This document shows, piece by piece, positions 6,800-16,018 of a stretch of 63,067 nucleotides of DNA. The first letter of the stretch is position 1, and each line of letters begins with the position of its first letter. The DNA is from Terriglobia bacterium (GTDB taxonomy: Bacteria > Acidobacteriota > Terriglobia > Bryobacterales > Bryobacteraceae): positions 1 through 63,067 of the forward strand of contig JANYDS010000031.1 in assembly GCA_025363475.1 (NCBI GenBank), read 5' to 3'. Made by a program: the position numbers and the translations under genes. Under the pieces are notes generated by a model. The model saw only the letters and a list, made by a program, of their open reading frames with translations. It did no database searches and was not told the DNA's origin.

Positions 6800-8539
6800 C
6801 TACTTGCGGTTATCCGGTGTGTCCCGTGCAGGCCCGCCGCGCTGGCGCTCACCGCCACGGTCCATGGGCTGCCTCGAAGGCGACGCGTCGCGCTGACGGA
6901 TCAACGGCGGGGCAACATCGAGGCTGCGGGACGGACGGGCGAAGCCGCCACGGTCAGACGCAGGCTGACGTTGCTGCGGAGCAAATGACGGCCGTTCAAC
7001 CTGCGGTGCAGACGGCATCTGCGGCTGCCTCTGACTATCACGGCCAGGGTTGTCCCGGACAGGCGTCCCGAACCGGCTCCAACTGGAAGGAACGTCGGCG
7101 CGATCCTGCTGTATTCGCTCACGCTGGGGCTGCTGTATTCGCTGCTCACGCTGGGGCTGTTGTGTCCGCTCACGCTCAGGCTGCTGTATTCGCTCATGCT
7201 GGGGCTGCAGTTGCGGCCCGGATGGAGCACCAAACCGGCTCCAACCAGTGGCTTGCTGATCACGTACTTGTCTGTCCGGGCGTTCCACCTGCGGGCTGTT
7301 CCGACTATAGAATCGCTGATTGCCGCTATTATCTCGAACCACGCCAACCGGGTTTGTATGCGTCATCGGCAAAGCACCCTGCACAACTGACCCGCGCTGC
7401 AGTTGCGCACCGGAAACGCCCGCATGATTGCGGAACATTCCGCGCTCAAAATCCCCCCGGCTCACCGAGGTTGCAAACGAAGCGTTACGAAACGACCCTG
7501 CGATACTGGCGCTCACACCGTTACGATACCCGCGCCCCGCCCCATACCAGGGACGATAACGTTCAAACGGAGCGAGCGGCACCCAGCCTACATTCGAAAA
7601 CCCATCCCCAAAGCCAATGAAAGCCACCATGCCAGGCCTCCACCAGGTGCGTTCTGAACGACGCCCGGGGAACCAGCTCCAGCCAAACCCGGCCCGGCGG
7701 TACCAGGAACCATAATGAAATGGAGCCCAGCCCCACGGGCTGCTTTCCACCCAAGTCCAGCCGTAAAACTCCTGCCAAACCCACTGGCCATTCTGGTAGG
7801 GAGACCAGCCTGCGGAAACCACGGGCGTCCAGACATCACCATAGGAAGGGTCATTGTCCCAGCGCCCGTAAGCGTCGAGATCTTCCGCGCCAAATACATC
7901 GGGACTCACATAACGTGTGGACTGAGCAGCCAGCAAGTAGCGGTCCCGGTCATCGTTCCAGCCATCCCACGAATCGCGCCCGCGCGACGCGACATTTTGA
8001 AAGTCAGGGTCCAGCATCCGGCCTTCGCGAAGGCGTTCGGTGCCGCGTTGTGAAGAGACTTCCGCTTCACCACGGCGAACTGACGTTTCGGTAGTCCCAT
8101 CGGGCATCATCTCTACCCGCACCGCGCTCTGCCGCAGTGGATTCACGGCAACTGACGGCGTACTGATTTCCACGTCGAGATTCGTATCCCGCAATACGCG
8201 ATAAGTCACAATGCCGCGCGCCAGCTGCAACTGCACGTGGCCGTTTTCAAACTCGGAGATCCGCACTTCCGTATCGTTGCCGATACGGACGAAATTGCCC
8301 CCGTCCAGTTGCAGTTCAGCGCGGCCGCCGCGACCCGTCGAAACCGCATCACCAGCCAGCAATGGTGCGTTCAATAGAGCGGCAGACCATTCCCCGGAAC
8401 CGCCGTGGCGCACCGAAACGTCCGCACCCGCAATGCTCAAGCGGGCCACCGGCTGGCCGGGACCATCGGGAACATCCGGGGACTGCGCGAATGCAGCCGC
8501 CGTCGCCAACCAGATCGTAACCAGAAGTACTTGTTTCAT
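6800..8539 (-). CDS. Exported FecR-domain / DUF6600 protein
   Basis: 579 aa from the ATG at 8539, which sits directly before a signal peptide (KQVLLVTIWLATAAAFAQ); an upstream ATG at 8587 would put 16 extra residues in front. Residues ~30-165 resemble a FecR domain (RLSIAGADVSVRHG, AGDAVSTGRGGRAELQLDGGN). Residues ~185-340 contain tryptophan-rich YxxGxW/WxPY repeats of the DUF6600 type (VSAGWSPYQNGQWVW, FHYGSWYR). From ~430 the chain is disordered and Gln/Arg/Pro-rich with a repeated QQPxRERIQQ unit. The function is unknown; probably periplasmic or outer-surface. Confidence 0.78.
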   Translation of the reverse strand: MKQVLLVTIWLATAAAFAQSPDVPDGPGQPVARLSIAGADVSVRHGGSGEWSAALLNAPLLAGDAVSTGRGGRAELQLDGGNFVRIGNDTEVRISEFENGHVQLQLARGIVTYRVLRDTNLDVEISTPSVAVNPLRQSAVRVEMMPDGTTETSVRRGEAEVSSQRGTERLREGRMLDPDFQNVASRGRDSWDGWNDDRDRYLLAAQSTRYVSPDVFGAEDLDAYGRWDNDPSYGDVWTPVVSAGWSPYQNGQWVWQEFYGWTWVESSPWGWAPFHYGSWYRRAGFGWSWFPGRRSERTWWRPGMVAFIGFGDGFSNVGWVPLAPFERYRPWYGAGRGYRNGVSASIAGSFRNASFATSVSRGDFERGMFRNHAGVSGAQLQRGSVVQGALPMTHTNPVGVVRDNSGNQRFYSRNSPQVERPDRQVRDQQATGWSRFGAPSGPQLQPQHERIQQPERERTQQPQREQRIQQPQRERIQQDRADVPSSWSRFGTPVRDNPGRDSQRQPQMPSAPQVERPSFAPQQRQPASDRGGFARPSRSLDVAPPLIRQRDASPSRQPMDRGGERQRGGPARDTPDNRK

Positions 8540-8617
8540 AAGGGCCACCGTTGCCAGCATAAGGGCAAGCCGAATTCCAAAGTCCAACCCTTAGATTCGC
8601 ATGGAGTTCCAGTTATC

Positions 8618-10492
8618 ATGAAAGTTACCGCCATGGCTGAAAACCACCACACCGGATCGTTTCAATCACTTTGTGTACGAAGTGCCGCGATTCTGTGCGC
8701 ATCGCTGCCCGCCATGCTCTGCGCCCAGAATATGAATCCGATCCATTACACCGTCCGCTTCCCTGCCCCTCAAACGCACTACCTATCGATTGAGGCGGTG
8801 ATACCGGTGGCGGGTGAGGCAACCCCGGAGATCTTCATGCCGGTCTGGACTCCCGGCTCTTATCTGGTGCGGGAATACGCGCGCAATATGGAAGACATCA
8901 CGGTGACAGACGGCTCCGGCAAGCGACTGGCGTTCGCCAAGTCGCGCAAGAACCGGTGGCGTGTAGAGACGGGCGGCGCGGCGGAAATTCACTTCGCCTA
9001 CAAAGTCTATGGCCGCGAAATGTCGGTGCGAACCAACTGGGTGGAAGACGGCTTTGCGCTGCTCAACGGTGCGCCCACGTTCGTGTCGCTGGTGGGTGGA
9101 CTGAACCGGCCACATGACGTGCAACTCGTGTTGCCCGCCGCGTGGAAGGCCAGCATGACCGGCCTGCCCGAAGCGCCCGATGGCGTTGCCCATCATTATC
9201 TCGCGCCCGACTACGACACACTGGTCGATTCGCCCATCGTGGCAGGCAATCCCGCTGTGCATAAATTTGAAGTGGATGGCATTCCGCATTTCCTCGTAAA
9301 TCAGGGCGAAGCGGGCGTTTGGGACGGTTTGCGCTCGGTTTCGGACGTCGAAAAAATCGTGCGGCGCTACCGCGAAATGTGGGGTTCCCTGCCTTATAAA
9401 AAGTACGTATTTCTCAACCTGATCACGGAATCAGGCGGCGGTCTGGAACACAAGAATTCCGTCTGTATGATGACGAACCGCTGGGCCACCAGCACGCGGC
9501 CCGGTTATGTGAAGTGGCTGGACCTTGTGGCTCATGAATACTTCCACGCCTGGAACGTGAAGCGCCTGCGGCCCGTGGAACTGGGTCCGTTCGACTACGA
9601 AAACGAGAACCCGACAAAAAGCCTGTGGGTGTCGGAAGGCTTTACCGATTACTATTCAGGACTGACGGTAAAACGCATCGCGCTTTCTACCCAAGCCGAA
9701 TATCTGGGCACGGACACGCCGGTTTCCAGCGGTTCGCTTTCGAGCATGATCGCCTCGCTGCAGGCTACACCCGGTCGGCTGGTGCAGACGGCGGAACAGG
9801 CGTCAGAAGACGCGTGGATCAAATACTACCGGCCGGACGAAAACTCGGACAACACATCCATCAGCTATTACACGAAGGGCGCGCTGGTGGGGTGGCTGCT
9901 CGACGCGAAGATCCGACAGGCCACCGCGGGCGCGAAGTCACTGGACGATCTGATGCGGCTGGCGTTCTCGCGTTTCTCCGGTGAACACGGCTTCACCCCC
10001 GAACAGTTCAAGGCAACAGCCGAAGAGGTCGCGGGGACGCCGCTGCGCAGTTTCTTCGCGCGCAATGTGGAATCGACCGAAGAGATGGATTACACCGAGG
10101 CCCTTGAATGGTTCGGGCTGCGGTTCAAAGCGGCGGCTCCGGCAGTTGTCAACGCACCCAAAAAGGCCTGGCTGGGGGTAGTCACACGGACCGATAACGG
10201 GCGACTGGTTATCACCCGTGTACCGCGTGAGACACCGGCTTTCGAGGCCGGGTTGAGTGTGGATGATGAGATTGTTGCAATCGGCGAATTTCGCGTGCGC
10301 GCGGACCAGCTGACAACGCGGCTTGATAGCTACCGGGTGGGCGACAAAGTCTCCATCCTGGTAGCACGGCGTGAGCAGTTGCAGCGCTTCGACCTGACAC
10401 TTGGTGAAGAGCCGAAACGCTGGCAACTGGAACTGAGGCCTGATGCCACGGGGGCTCAGAAACAGAATCTGGAAGAGTGGCTCGGGAAGTAG
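8618..10492 (+). CDS. M61-family aminopeptidase with C-terminal PDZ domain
   Basis: 624 aa. After a signal-peptide-like start comes the M61 N-terminal domain (NPIHYTVRFPAPQTHYLSIE..., PVWTPGSYLVREYARN) and the zinc site HEYFHAWNVKRLRP with His306, Glu307, His310 and the third ligand Glu340 in WVSEGFTDYYSG. The C-terminal ~90 residues form a PDZ domain (AWLGVVTRTDNGRLVITRV, PAFEAGLSVDDEIVAI). M61 enzymes are glycyl/alanyl aminopeptidases. The ATG at 8618 has GGAG about 11 bases upstream; an ATG at 8633 is the alternative. It is divergent from the DUF6600 gene and convergent with the Mce gene, the stops abutting. Confidence 0.92.
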   Translation: MKVTAMAENHHTGSFQSLCVRSAAILCASLPAMLCAQNMNPIHYTVRFPAPQTHYLSIEAVIPVAGEATPEIFMPVWTPGSYLVREYARNMEDITVTDGSGKRLAFAKSRKNRWRVETGGAAEIHFAYKVYGREMSVRTNWVEDGFALLNGAPTFVSLVGGLNRPHDVQLVLPAAWKASMTGLPEAPDGVAHHYLAPDYDTLVDSPIVAGNPAVHKFEVDGIPHFLVNQGEAGVWDGLRSVSDVEKIVRRYREMWGSLPYKKYVFLNLITESGGGLEHKNSVCMMTNRWATSTRPGYVKWLDLVAHEYFHAWNVKRLRPVELGPFDYENENPTKSLWVSEGFTDYYSGLTVKRIALSTQAEYLGTDTPVSSGSLSSMIASLQATPGRLVQTAEQASEDAWIKYYRPDENSDNTSISYYTKGALVGWLLDAKIRQATAGAKSLDDLMRLAFSRFSGEHGFTPEQFKATAEEVAGTPLRSFFARNVESTEEMDYTEALEWFGLRFKAAAPAVVNAPKKAWLGVVTRTDNGRLVITRVPRETPAFEAGLSVDDEIVAIGEFRVRADQLTTRLDSYRVGDKVSILVARREQLQRFDLTLGEEPKRWQLELRPDATGAQKQNLEEWLGK

Positions 10493-11545
10493 TTAGTACT
10501 TGATGCGCAGATACTTGCGCGGGTTCTGCTGCAGATTTTTCAGCATTTCGCCGAGTCCGCGCACGGAACCATTCAGCGATTCATAAAGCTGCGGGTTCGA
10601 CAGCAACTCTGAGGCCCTGCCGCCGCCGTGGTTCAGCGATTCAATCGCGGCATCGGTGGCGGCAATTGCCTTCACGATACGGCGGTAAGAAGCGTCGTCA
10701 TGCAGCATCGTGCTGGCATTTGCGTCTGCCAGCGAAGTCCGCAGCCCCTTCATCTGGCGCACCAGCGAGTCATACTGCTCATCGCTGGTGAACAGATGGC
10801 CTGCTGTGCCCTCGCCGTTTTGGATAGCTGCCAGCGCCTTGTCAGTCTCAGTCACGGTCTTGTGAATCTGATCGTAGAGCTTCGGAGAAAACAGGATCTG
10901 ATTCGCCGGGCTGTCAGCCGAAAGGAACTGGGCCATGGCTTTGTCGAAGCCACTGATTTTCGCGAGCGCGTTGTCGTAGGCGGAGGAACCCACGATGAAC
11001 TGTCCGACCTTGGTTTCAGCCGAGGAAATCTCAATGAGCATTTGATCCACCTGTGTGAGCGTGTCGGTGAGCACCTTGATCATATTCGCGCGGGCCGCCG
11101 CGTCCTGGTAGGGTTCGCTTTCGATCACGCCCAATTCGGGCACTGTCGCGGGACTCTTGCCTTCGGTGATATCGACGAACGCCCAGCCCACCAGTGTGTC
11201 GCTGCTGATGGATGTATGGGAATCGACCGGGATGCTTTTGAGGTAGCGTTTGAGTATGCGCAGGTCCACGCGGATGGGGCGCTGCAGGTCAAGCTTGCCG
11301 GACATCGCAACACTCTGGACAGTACCAATGCGGATGCCGCTCAGGCGGACTTCGGACTCAGACGAGAGTCCTGTGGCGTCGGGCATGTAGCTGGTTATGG
11401 TGGTGCGCTGGGCGAACAGATCGCCACCGCCCCCGATCAGCAGGTACATTAGCTGAACGGCGATGGCTATGGCGGCCAGAATCACGGCCACCACACGCAT
11501 GCGCATCACTGCGGAGGGTTTAATTTCCAGCTCGGCTGCTGCCAC
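10493..11545 (-). CDS. MlaD/Mce-family lipid transport protein
   Basis: 350 aa. One N-terminal transmembrane helix (~residues 18-38, VVAVILAAIAIAVQLMYLLI) is followed by an Mce domain (~45-140: TSYMPDATGLSSESEVRLSG, RIGTVQSVAMSG, LVGWAFVDITEG) and a long helical tail (~150-350). Such proteins form periplasmic hexamers moving lipids between membranes. The usual MlaE permease and MlaF ATPase genes are not nearby; upstream on the same strand, 24 bp away, is a glycosyltransferase gene. The start is a GTG at 11545; an ATG at 11506 is possible. Confidence 0.88.
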   Translation of the reverse strand: MAAAELEIKPSAVMRMRVVAVILAAIAIAVQLMYLLIGGGGDLFAQRTTITSYMPDATGLSSESEVRLSGIRIGTVQSVAMSGKLDLQRPIRVDLRILKRYLKSIPVDSHTSISSDTLVGWAFVDITEGKSPATVPELGVIESEPYQDAAARANMIKVLTDTLTQVDQMLIEISSAETKVGQFIVGSSAYDNALAKISGFDKAMAQFLSADSPANQILFSPKLYDQIHKTVTETDKALAAIQNGEGTAGHLFTSDEQYDSLVRQMKGLRTSLADANASTMLHDDASYRRIVKAIAATDAAIESLNHGGGRASELLSNPQLYESLNGSVRGLGEMLKNLQQNPRKYLRIKY

Positions 11546-11568
11546 TACAAACCAGTTTACCAGCGCCG

Positions 11569-14130
11569 CTAATCGGCTGCATCGCTGCGGGATGCCACGG
11601 GGATACCTGTGGAAAGCACTGAAGAATACGACTCCAGAGCTTCGCGGGCAATGGAATCCCAGCCGAAACGCCGCTGGGCGGTGTTACGGGCTTCAGCGGC
11701 GATGAAAGTCCGCAAGCGAGCATTCGCCAGCAACTCAATTACAGCTTCAGCGAAGCCGTCCCCAAGTTCCGCAATCATAAGTTCGTGGCCATGGGTGAGG
11801 CCGAGACCGCGGCAACCTGCCGGGGTGCTGACCACAACGCGCCCACACGCCATGGCTTCCATCAATTTGATGTTGGTGCCGGCGGAGACTGGCAGCGGAA
11901 TTGCCACCACCGTGGCTTCGGCATAGGCCGGACGCACATCGGCGACAAAGCCCTGGATTTGAATACGCGGGTCCGGCAACAGCAGGTGTTCCCTGCCTTC
12001 AGTGGCTCGCTCGTAGTGGGGACCGGCGATTACACTGAGCATTGTATCTGGGCAAATGCGCCATACTTCCGGCATCACCTTTTCCCTGAGTTCCGCGAAA
12101 GCCAGCAGATTGGGCAGATGGCGGAATGATCCGACGAACAGCACTGTGGGGGGCCCGGGTGGCGCTGGCTCCGGCTGGAAATGCCGCAGATCCACACCAT
12201 TCGGAATCACCTGAGTGCGCCCCCGTGTGGCCCCGAAAGTGACGGCGATTTCGCGGTCATGACCTGACATGGTCCACACGGTATTGGAACACTGCAGGGC
12301 CTCGCGTTCAAAGGCCAGCCATCGTTCATACTCGCGGCGGACCCCCAGATCGTGGTTCAGTTCAGCCAGCTGGCGGTGCAGCGTGAAGGTGATGTCGTGT
12401 TCCACCAGCACCACGGGGATGGCACCGGTATCATTGCGAAATTCAGCCATCTGGGTGTATTCGAGTTGCACCATATCAACCAGATGTTCGAGGCAGAAAT
12501 GGCGGATGAGCGCACTCATGGCGGTGTTGCGGTATTCGGCGACTTGTGCGGGCACGGCCGGGTCTGTCTGCTTCTCATCGGCATCTACGACGTAAACCTC
12601 ACGGAAGACTTCGTGAAGCTTTTCGTAGTGAACCGTCTCGCCGGATTCACGGAAACTGGCGAGGATGAAATCAAATTCGCCGGCGAGTTCACGGCAAAGG
12701 TTATAGATGCGGACCGCACCGCCATGCGACAGCGGAAATGGCAGGTAGGGCGAGACGATCAGCACACGCTGTTTGCCTCGGAAAGGCTTCTGGTGGACCG
12801 GAGACCAGGCTATGTTGCCGCGAAGAGAGTGAGGATTCTGCGGCCCGAGGTGCATCAGTGTCTCGGAGCGCGCGGCCCGGAAGGCGAATTCCGCGTCTTC
12901 GAGAACCATGGCCGGTTCATCAGGCACGGCTGCTTCGTTGCCGACGACCAGGCTTCTGAATCCGGCAGCGGAAGACTGGTGAAACAGGAGCATCAGCGCC
13001 GCACCCCAGGTGAGCGCTTGTGGACAGCCAAGCTGGAGAAGCGCGTCCCGACGGATGACTAACAGGCTGGAAAAAGGCGCGGCGACTTCGGTAATTTCAT
13101 CAGGCTGCAGGCTGCGGAAAGGATGCTTGGGGACCACGCGTTCCCGCCAGTCAGAATGCGCAAACTGGAGGGCAACGGCAAAGGCGTTTTCCGCGATGGC
13201 TGTGTGTATGAGTTTCAGGGCGCTGCGCTGCTCACCCCTCCAGCGGAAGACGACGAAGGTGGCGCGGGAGTGGGAGAGTGCGCGTTCAATATCCGCGCCG
13301 GCCCAGCCTCTGGCGGGTATGGACACTTCGATAAAAGTGGCGTCACGAGCCGTATCCAGATGCAGCAGCAGGGAACGGCGACCGTTCAGATTGCGGACGG
13401 TTTGAATGGAAATGGGGGGAGTCAGACGTGCCAGAAAGGCAAGCCCGGAAAGCAGGAATTCGCGGGACCAGAGGCCGAGGCCGGAAAGCCTTTCCCCGGT
13501 TCGCAGACGGAGCTGATACAGGAGTGCCCAGGCCAGGCGGACCATATCGGCCACGTGTTCACCTGCACGCCAGGCAAGTGACCCAGCGAGACCGACTAGA
13601 TCCAAAGCCCGTTCACTGGTTCGCCAGCCTAGCGACCGAGCCAAGCCGACCAGGTCACGAACTCGCTGACCTCCGCGGTAAAGAAGCGACCACGTCAGGC
13701 CAGCAGCATCGGCTATGCAATTACGGGCACCGCGAAAGCCTGCGACAGCGGTATCGCGGAGGCGCCGTTTCAGATGCTCCGCAGTCACGAACGAGTGTGC
13801 AGAAAAGAAGTCTCCCACCTCATTCATGATGAGTATCCGGAACGGGGGGCAAGTGAACGGGAGCAGTTTGAAGGCTGCGGGGTTACCCTTTCCAGTCCAT
13901 GCGACGATGGATAGCGCTACCCAGACAGAGCTTAATGCTTTGCGGAATTCGGTTAGTTCGTTGCCGGAGAACCAGCGTTCGCAGGCGGGATTTCCGGACA
14001 CGGGCGTCAGTCCTTCATTTTGACAATAGACCCAGATTGGCAGGCTGGAACCACTTTTCGCGTGTCGAATGGCGAGTTCTGCTTCGGCTCGATTTGCACA
14101 CAGGACAGCGATGATCTTTCGGCTTGTCAC
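11569..14130 (-). CDS. Large glycosyltransferase (GT4-like C-terminal domain) with 18-residue repeats
   Basis: 853 aa. The C-terminal ~400 residues are a GT-B glycosyltransferase: QRVLIVSPYLPFPLSHGGAV at the N-terminal lobe, VIPNGVDLRHF, and SAGTNIKLMEAMACGRVVVS, the donor-binding E-x7-E-like segment of GT4 enzymes. The N-terminal part (~1-440) has a fold resembling a nucleotide-sugar/GT2-like segment but no clear DxD. Residues 141-212 are four copies of an 18-residue unit (see repeat entry). The start is a GTG sharing its G with the TAG stop of the upstream TPR gene, so translation is coupled. Probably surface polysaccharide synthesis. Confidence 0.82.
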   Translation of the reverse strand: MTSRKIIAVLCANRAEAELAIRHAKSGSSLPIWVYCQNEGLTPVSGNPACERWFSGNELTEFRKALSSVWVALSIVAWTGKGNPAAFKLLPFTCPPFRILIMNEVGDFFSAHSFVTAEHLKRRLRDTAVAGFRGARNCIADAAGLTWSLLYRGGQRVRDLVGLARSLGWRTSERALDLVGLAGSLAWRAGEHVADMVRLAWALLYQLRLRTGERLSGLGLWSREFLLSGLAFLARLTPPISIQTVRNLNGRRSLLLHLDTARDATFIEVSIPARGWAGADIERALSHSRATFVVFRWRGEQRSALKLIHTAIAENAFAVALQFAHSDWRERVVPKHPFRSLQPDEITEVAAPFSSLLVIRRDALLQLGCPQALTWGAALMLLFHQSSAAGFRSLVVGNEAAVPDEPAMVLEDAEFAFRAARSETLMHLGPQNPHSLRGNIAWSPVHQKPFRGKQRVLIVSPYLPFPLSHGGAVRIYNLCRELAGEFDFILASFRESGETVHYEKLHEVFREVYVVDADEKQTDPAVPAQVAEYRNTAMSALIRHFCLEHLVDMVQLEYTQMAEFRNDTGAIPVVLVEHDITFTLHRQLAELNHDLGVRREYERWLAFEREALQCSNTVWTMSGHDREIAVTFGATRGRTQVIPNGVDLRHFQPEPAPPGPPTVLFVGSFRHLPNLLAFAELREKVMPEVWRICPDTMLSVIAGPHYERATEGREHLLLPDPRIQIQGFVADVRPAYAEATVVAIPLPVSAGTNIKLMEAMACGRVVVSTPAGCRGLGLTHGHELMIAELGDGFAEAVIELLANARLRTFIAAEARNTAQRRFGWDSIAREALESYSSVLSTGIPVASRSDAAD
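13495..13710 (-). repeat. Four tandem 18-residue protein repeats inside the glycosyltransferase
   Basis: Residues 141-158, 159-176, 177-194 and 195-212 align as D-(A/L/M)-(A/V)-x-L-x-x-(S/A)-L-x-(Y/W)-R/Q, for example DLVGLARSLGWRTSERAL and DLVGLAGSLAWRAGEHVA. Eighteen residues equal five alpha-helical turns, so the units would give one long amphipathic helix. Confidence 0.75.
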
Positions 14131-15860
14131 TAGTTGAGTTCCAGCCCCGTCGCTTCGCCGGCAAGGCCTTTCGGAAGATTTTTGGGGACTTTGTAGCCCA
14201 CGGTGACTTTGCGTGGTTTCTGCACGCCGCAGGCGAGGTTGATTGCGCCGCCCTGGACGACGAGTTGCGCGGGATCAACAACCAGAATCGCCTGGGTTTT
14301 CCCTTCGTCGTCTTTGATATTGAGCAGGAGTCTCTTGCCTGTGCAATCGATCCGCACCAGAGTTCCCGTCACGCGCTGGTCGGCATCCTGATCGAACCAG
14401 TCCACTGTATTTTTCATTTCCGCAGCGGACATGGGCCTGGTGTTGGCGCGGGCTTCAAGCGCAGACAGATCGGCGCGGGCTTTGGCTTTCAGTTCGTTCA
14501 GTTCTTTGAGTTTGGCGTCGGCGCCTTTGCGCCGCTCACTGTCTTCCAAACTGAGGCGGACCTGCGAGATCTGGCTCCGGGCAGTCAGGTACTGTTCGCG
14601 GTGCTGAACGTCGGGCGCGGCCAGGGATGCGGCCATCCAGGCGCGACCTGCTTCGTCATACAGTTTCAGACTGGTGCAGAGTTCGGCGTATTTCGCGAGC
14701 CATTCATGGTTGCGCGGGGCAAGAGCTACTGCTTGTTTCCACTCTGCCATGCGACGGGCGGGTTCGGAAACTTTCTCTCCAAGCACCCAGTGGGCGAGGG
14801 CGTATTTGGGGTCGAGTGTCAGGGCTTCTTTCAGGAGCACAGCGGCGTGGTCCGGATTCGGTTCACGGGCGGCATACTCGGTGAGCATGGCGAAATTTTT
14901 AGTGCCAGCCTGGCGGGCGTTCTCGACGTAGCTGCGAGCCAGTGCGTCGTCTCCTTTGCGCATCGCGAGAATCCCGAGGCCCTCATCGGATTGAACGATC
15001 TGTTTACCGGAAGCGATGAGGGCCTTGTAGGCGGCTTCGGACGACGGCGTGAGCAGGTCTGCCCGCGCGAGCGCGCCTTCATCAGAGGTGAGCGACGTGG
15101 TGTTGAAGTCACGGTCCGGATTCAGCGGGCGGCTGGGCGCAGCGCTTGCAGCGAAGACTCCGGCGGCGTAGTACTGATCCACAGCGGCGTCGAATTTCGG
15201 CCCTTCTTCGGCGAAGGCATTGCGGCTGGCTGCGCTTTTTTCCATGCCCGATGCCAGGTTGTGCAGATAGACCTTTGCTTTGCCGGAATAGTCGGGCTGG
15301 GTGATGATGCGATGCAGGAGCGCCCATTCGCGGGTGCGTTCCGAGGGCGGCGGCGGAGTCCCCCAGGTGACATGAACCGCGGTGGACTGCACGGTGCTGA
15401 AGAATGTTTCGAGGCCTCGCTCGATGTCCGGGGGCATGGCGGCGAAGTTGTTTTCGAGCAGGATGCGGGTGAACTCACGGAGCAGGCTTTGAGGAAGCTG
15501 GCCTTCGGCGGTGGTGCAAGCCATCAGGCGATCGCGGCCCTGGTGCAGAGCTGCGCCGCATTGGGTCTGCATTTCCTGTGCGCTCTTAAAGACGATGATG
15601 CGGAGCGGCGGGTCTAGCCGGAGGTCGGGTTTGCCGAGGATCGTACCGAGGGCGAAGCTGAACTGAGCGAACTGGCTGAGGGCCTGAGTGGCGGGGCGGC
15701 GGCCATCATCACTAATAGATTCGAAGGGCGTAAGACGGGCTTTGATCCAGCGCGGTTCCGCAGAGGCGGATTGCAGCAATCCACTGAGCCACAACCCGGC
15801 GAGGGAGATAAGCGCGAACGACCCGATACGACCCGGCTGAAACTTCAACCCCGACGACAT
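14130..15860 (-). CDS. Exported TPR-containing protein of unknown function
   Basis: 576 aa. N-terminal hydrophobic segment (FALISLAGLWLSGLLQSASA) consistent with export. The middle (~80-180) resembles peptidase-like DUF1570 regions without a clear zinc motif (ILLENNFAAMPPDIERGLET). Residues ~270-430 form TPR-like repeats (GLGILAMRKGDDALARSYVENA, VLLKEALTLDPKYALAHWVLG), then a coiled coil and a C-terminal domain with a possible Ca-like loop (DQDADQRV) and small beta structure. TATAGT at 15874-15869 lies eight bases before the ATG with no Shine-Dalgarno. It is the first gene of a three-gene minus-strand set with the glycosyltransferase and Mce genes. Confidence 0.75.
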   Translation of the reverse strand: MSSGLKFQPGRIGSFALISLAGLWLSGLLQSASAEPRWIKARLTPFESISDDGRRPATQALSQFAQFSFALGTILGKPDLRLDPPLRIIVFKSAQEMQTQCGAALHQGRDRLMACTTAEGQLPQSLLREFTRILLENNFAAMPPDIERGLETFFSTVQSTAVHVTWGTPPPPSERTREWALLHRIITQPDYSGKAKVYLHNLASGMEKSAASRNAFAEEGPKFDAAVDQYYAAGVFAASAAPSRPLNPDRDFNTTSLTSDEGALARADLLTPSSEAAYKALIASGKQIVQSDEGLGILAMRKGDDALARSYVENARQAGTKNFAMLTEYAAREPNPDHAAVLLKEALTLDPKYALAHWVLGEKVSEPARRMAEWKQAVALAPRNHEWLAKYAELCTSLKLYDEAGRAWMAASLAAPDVQHREQYLTARSQISQVRLSLEDSERRKGADAKLKELNELKAKARADLSALEARANTRPMSAAEMKNTVDWFDQDADQRVTGTLVRIDCTGKRLLLNIKDDEGKTQAILVVDPAQLVVQGGAINLACGVQKPRKVTVGYKVPKNLPKGLAGEATGLELN

Positions 15861-16018
15861 TAGTTATCACTATACAGAAACCCAGTGGGTTTTATTAAGG
15901 GATTTCTTACCTTTCCGAGAGAACGCGTACCAGTGGTACTAAGTGGAGTCACGTGGAGTACGGCGGGAGCAGAACGCATAGTGGATAATCTAGAATCGTA
16001 ATTGGGCGAGAGGGGCAT
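15861..16018. promoter_or_regulatory. Divergent promoter region with short palindrome
   Basis: Intergenic region between two divergent genes. It holds TATAGT (minus strand, 15874-15869) for the TPR gene, a perfect palindrome GTACC-AGT-GGTAC at 15927-15939, a direct repeat GTGGAGT about 10 bp apart just after it, and GATAAT (around 15984) as a possible -10 for the plus-strand gene. AGAGGGG just before 16019 is a Shine-Dalgarno. Confidence 0.4.

Noticed and set aside
12352-13062. Open frame opposite the glycosyltransferase
   Set aside because: High-GC codon bias opens antisense frames; no domain, while the opposite strand is a clear GT4.
14124-15617. Long open frame on the plus strand, opposite the TPR gene
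   Set aside because: It is the antisense shadow of a gene with a signal peptide and TPR repeats; the translation has no recognisable domain and no ribosome site.
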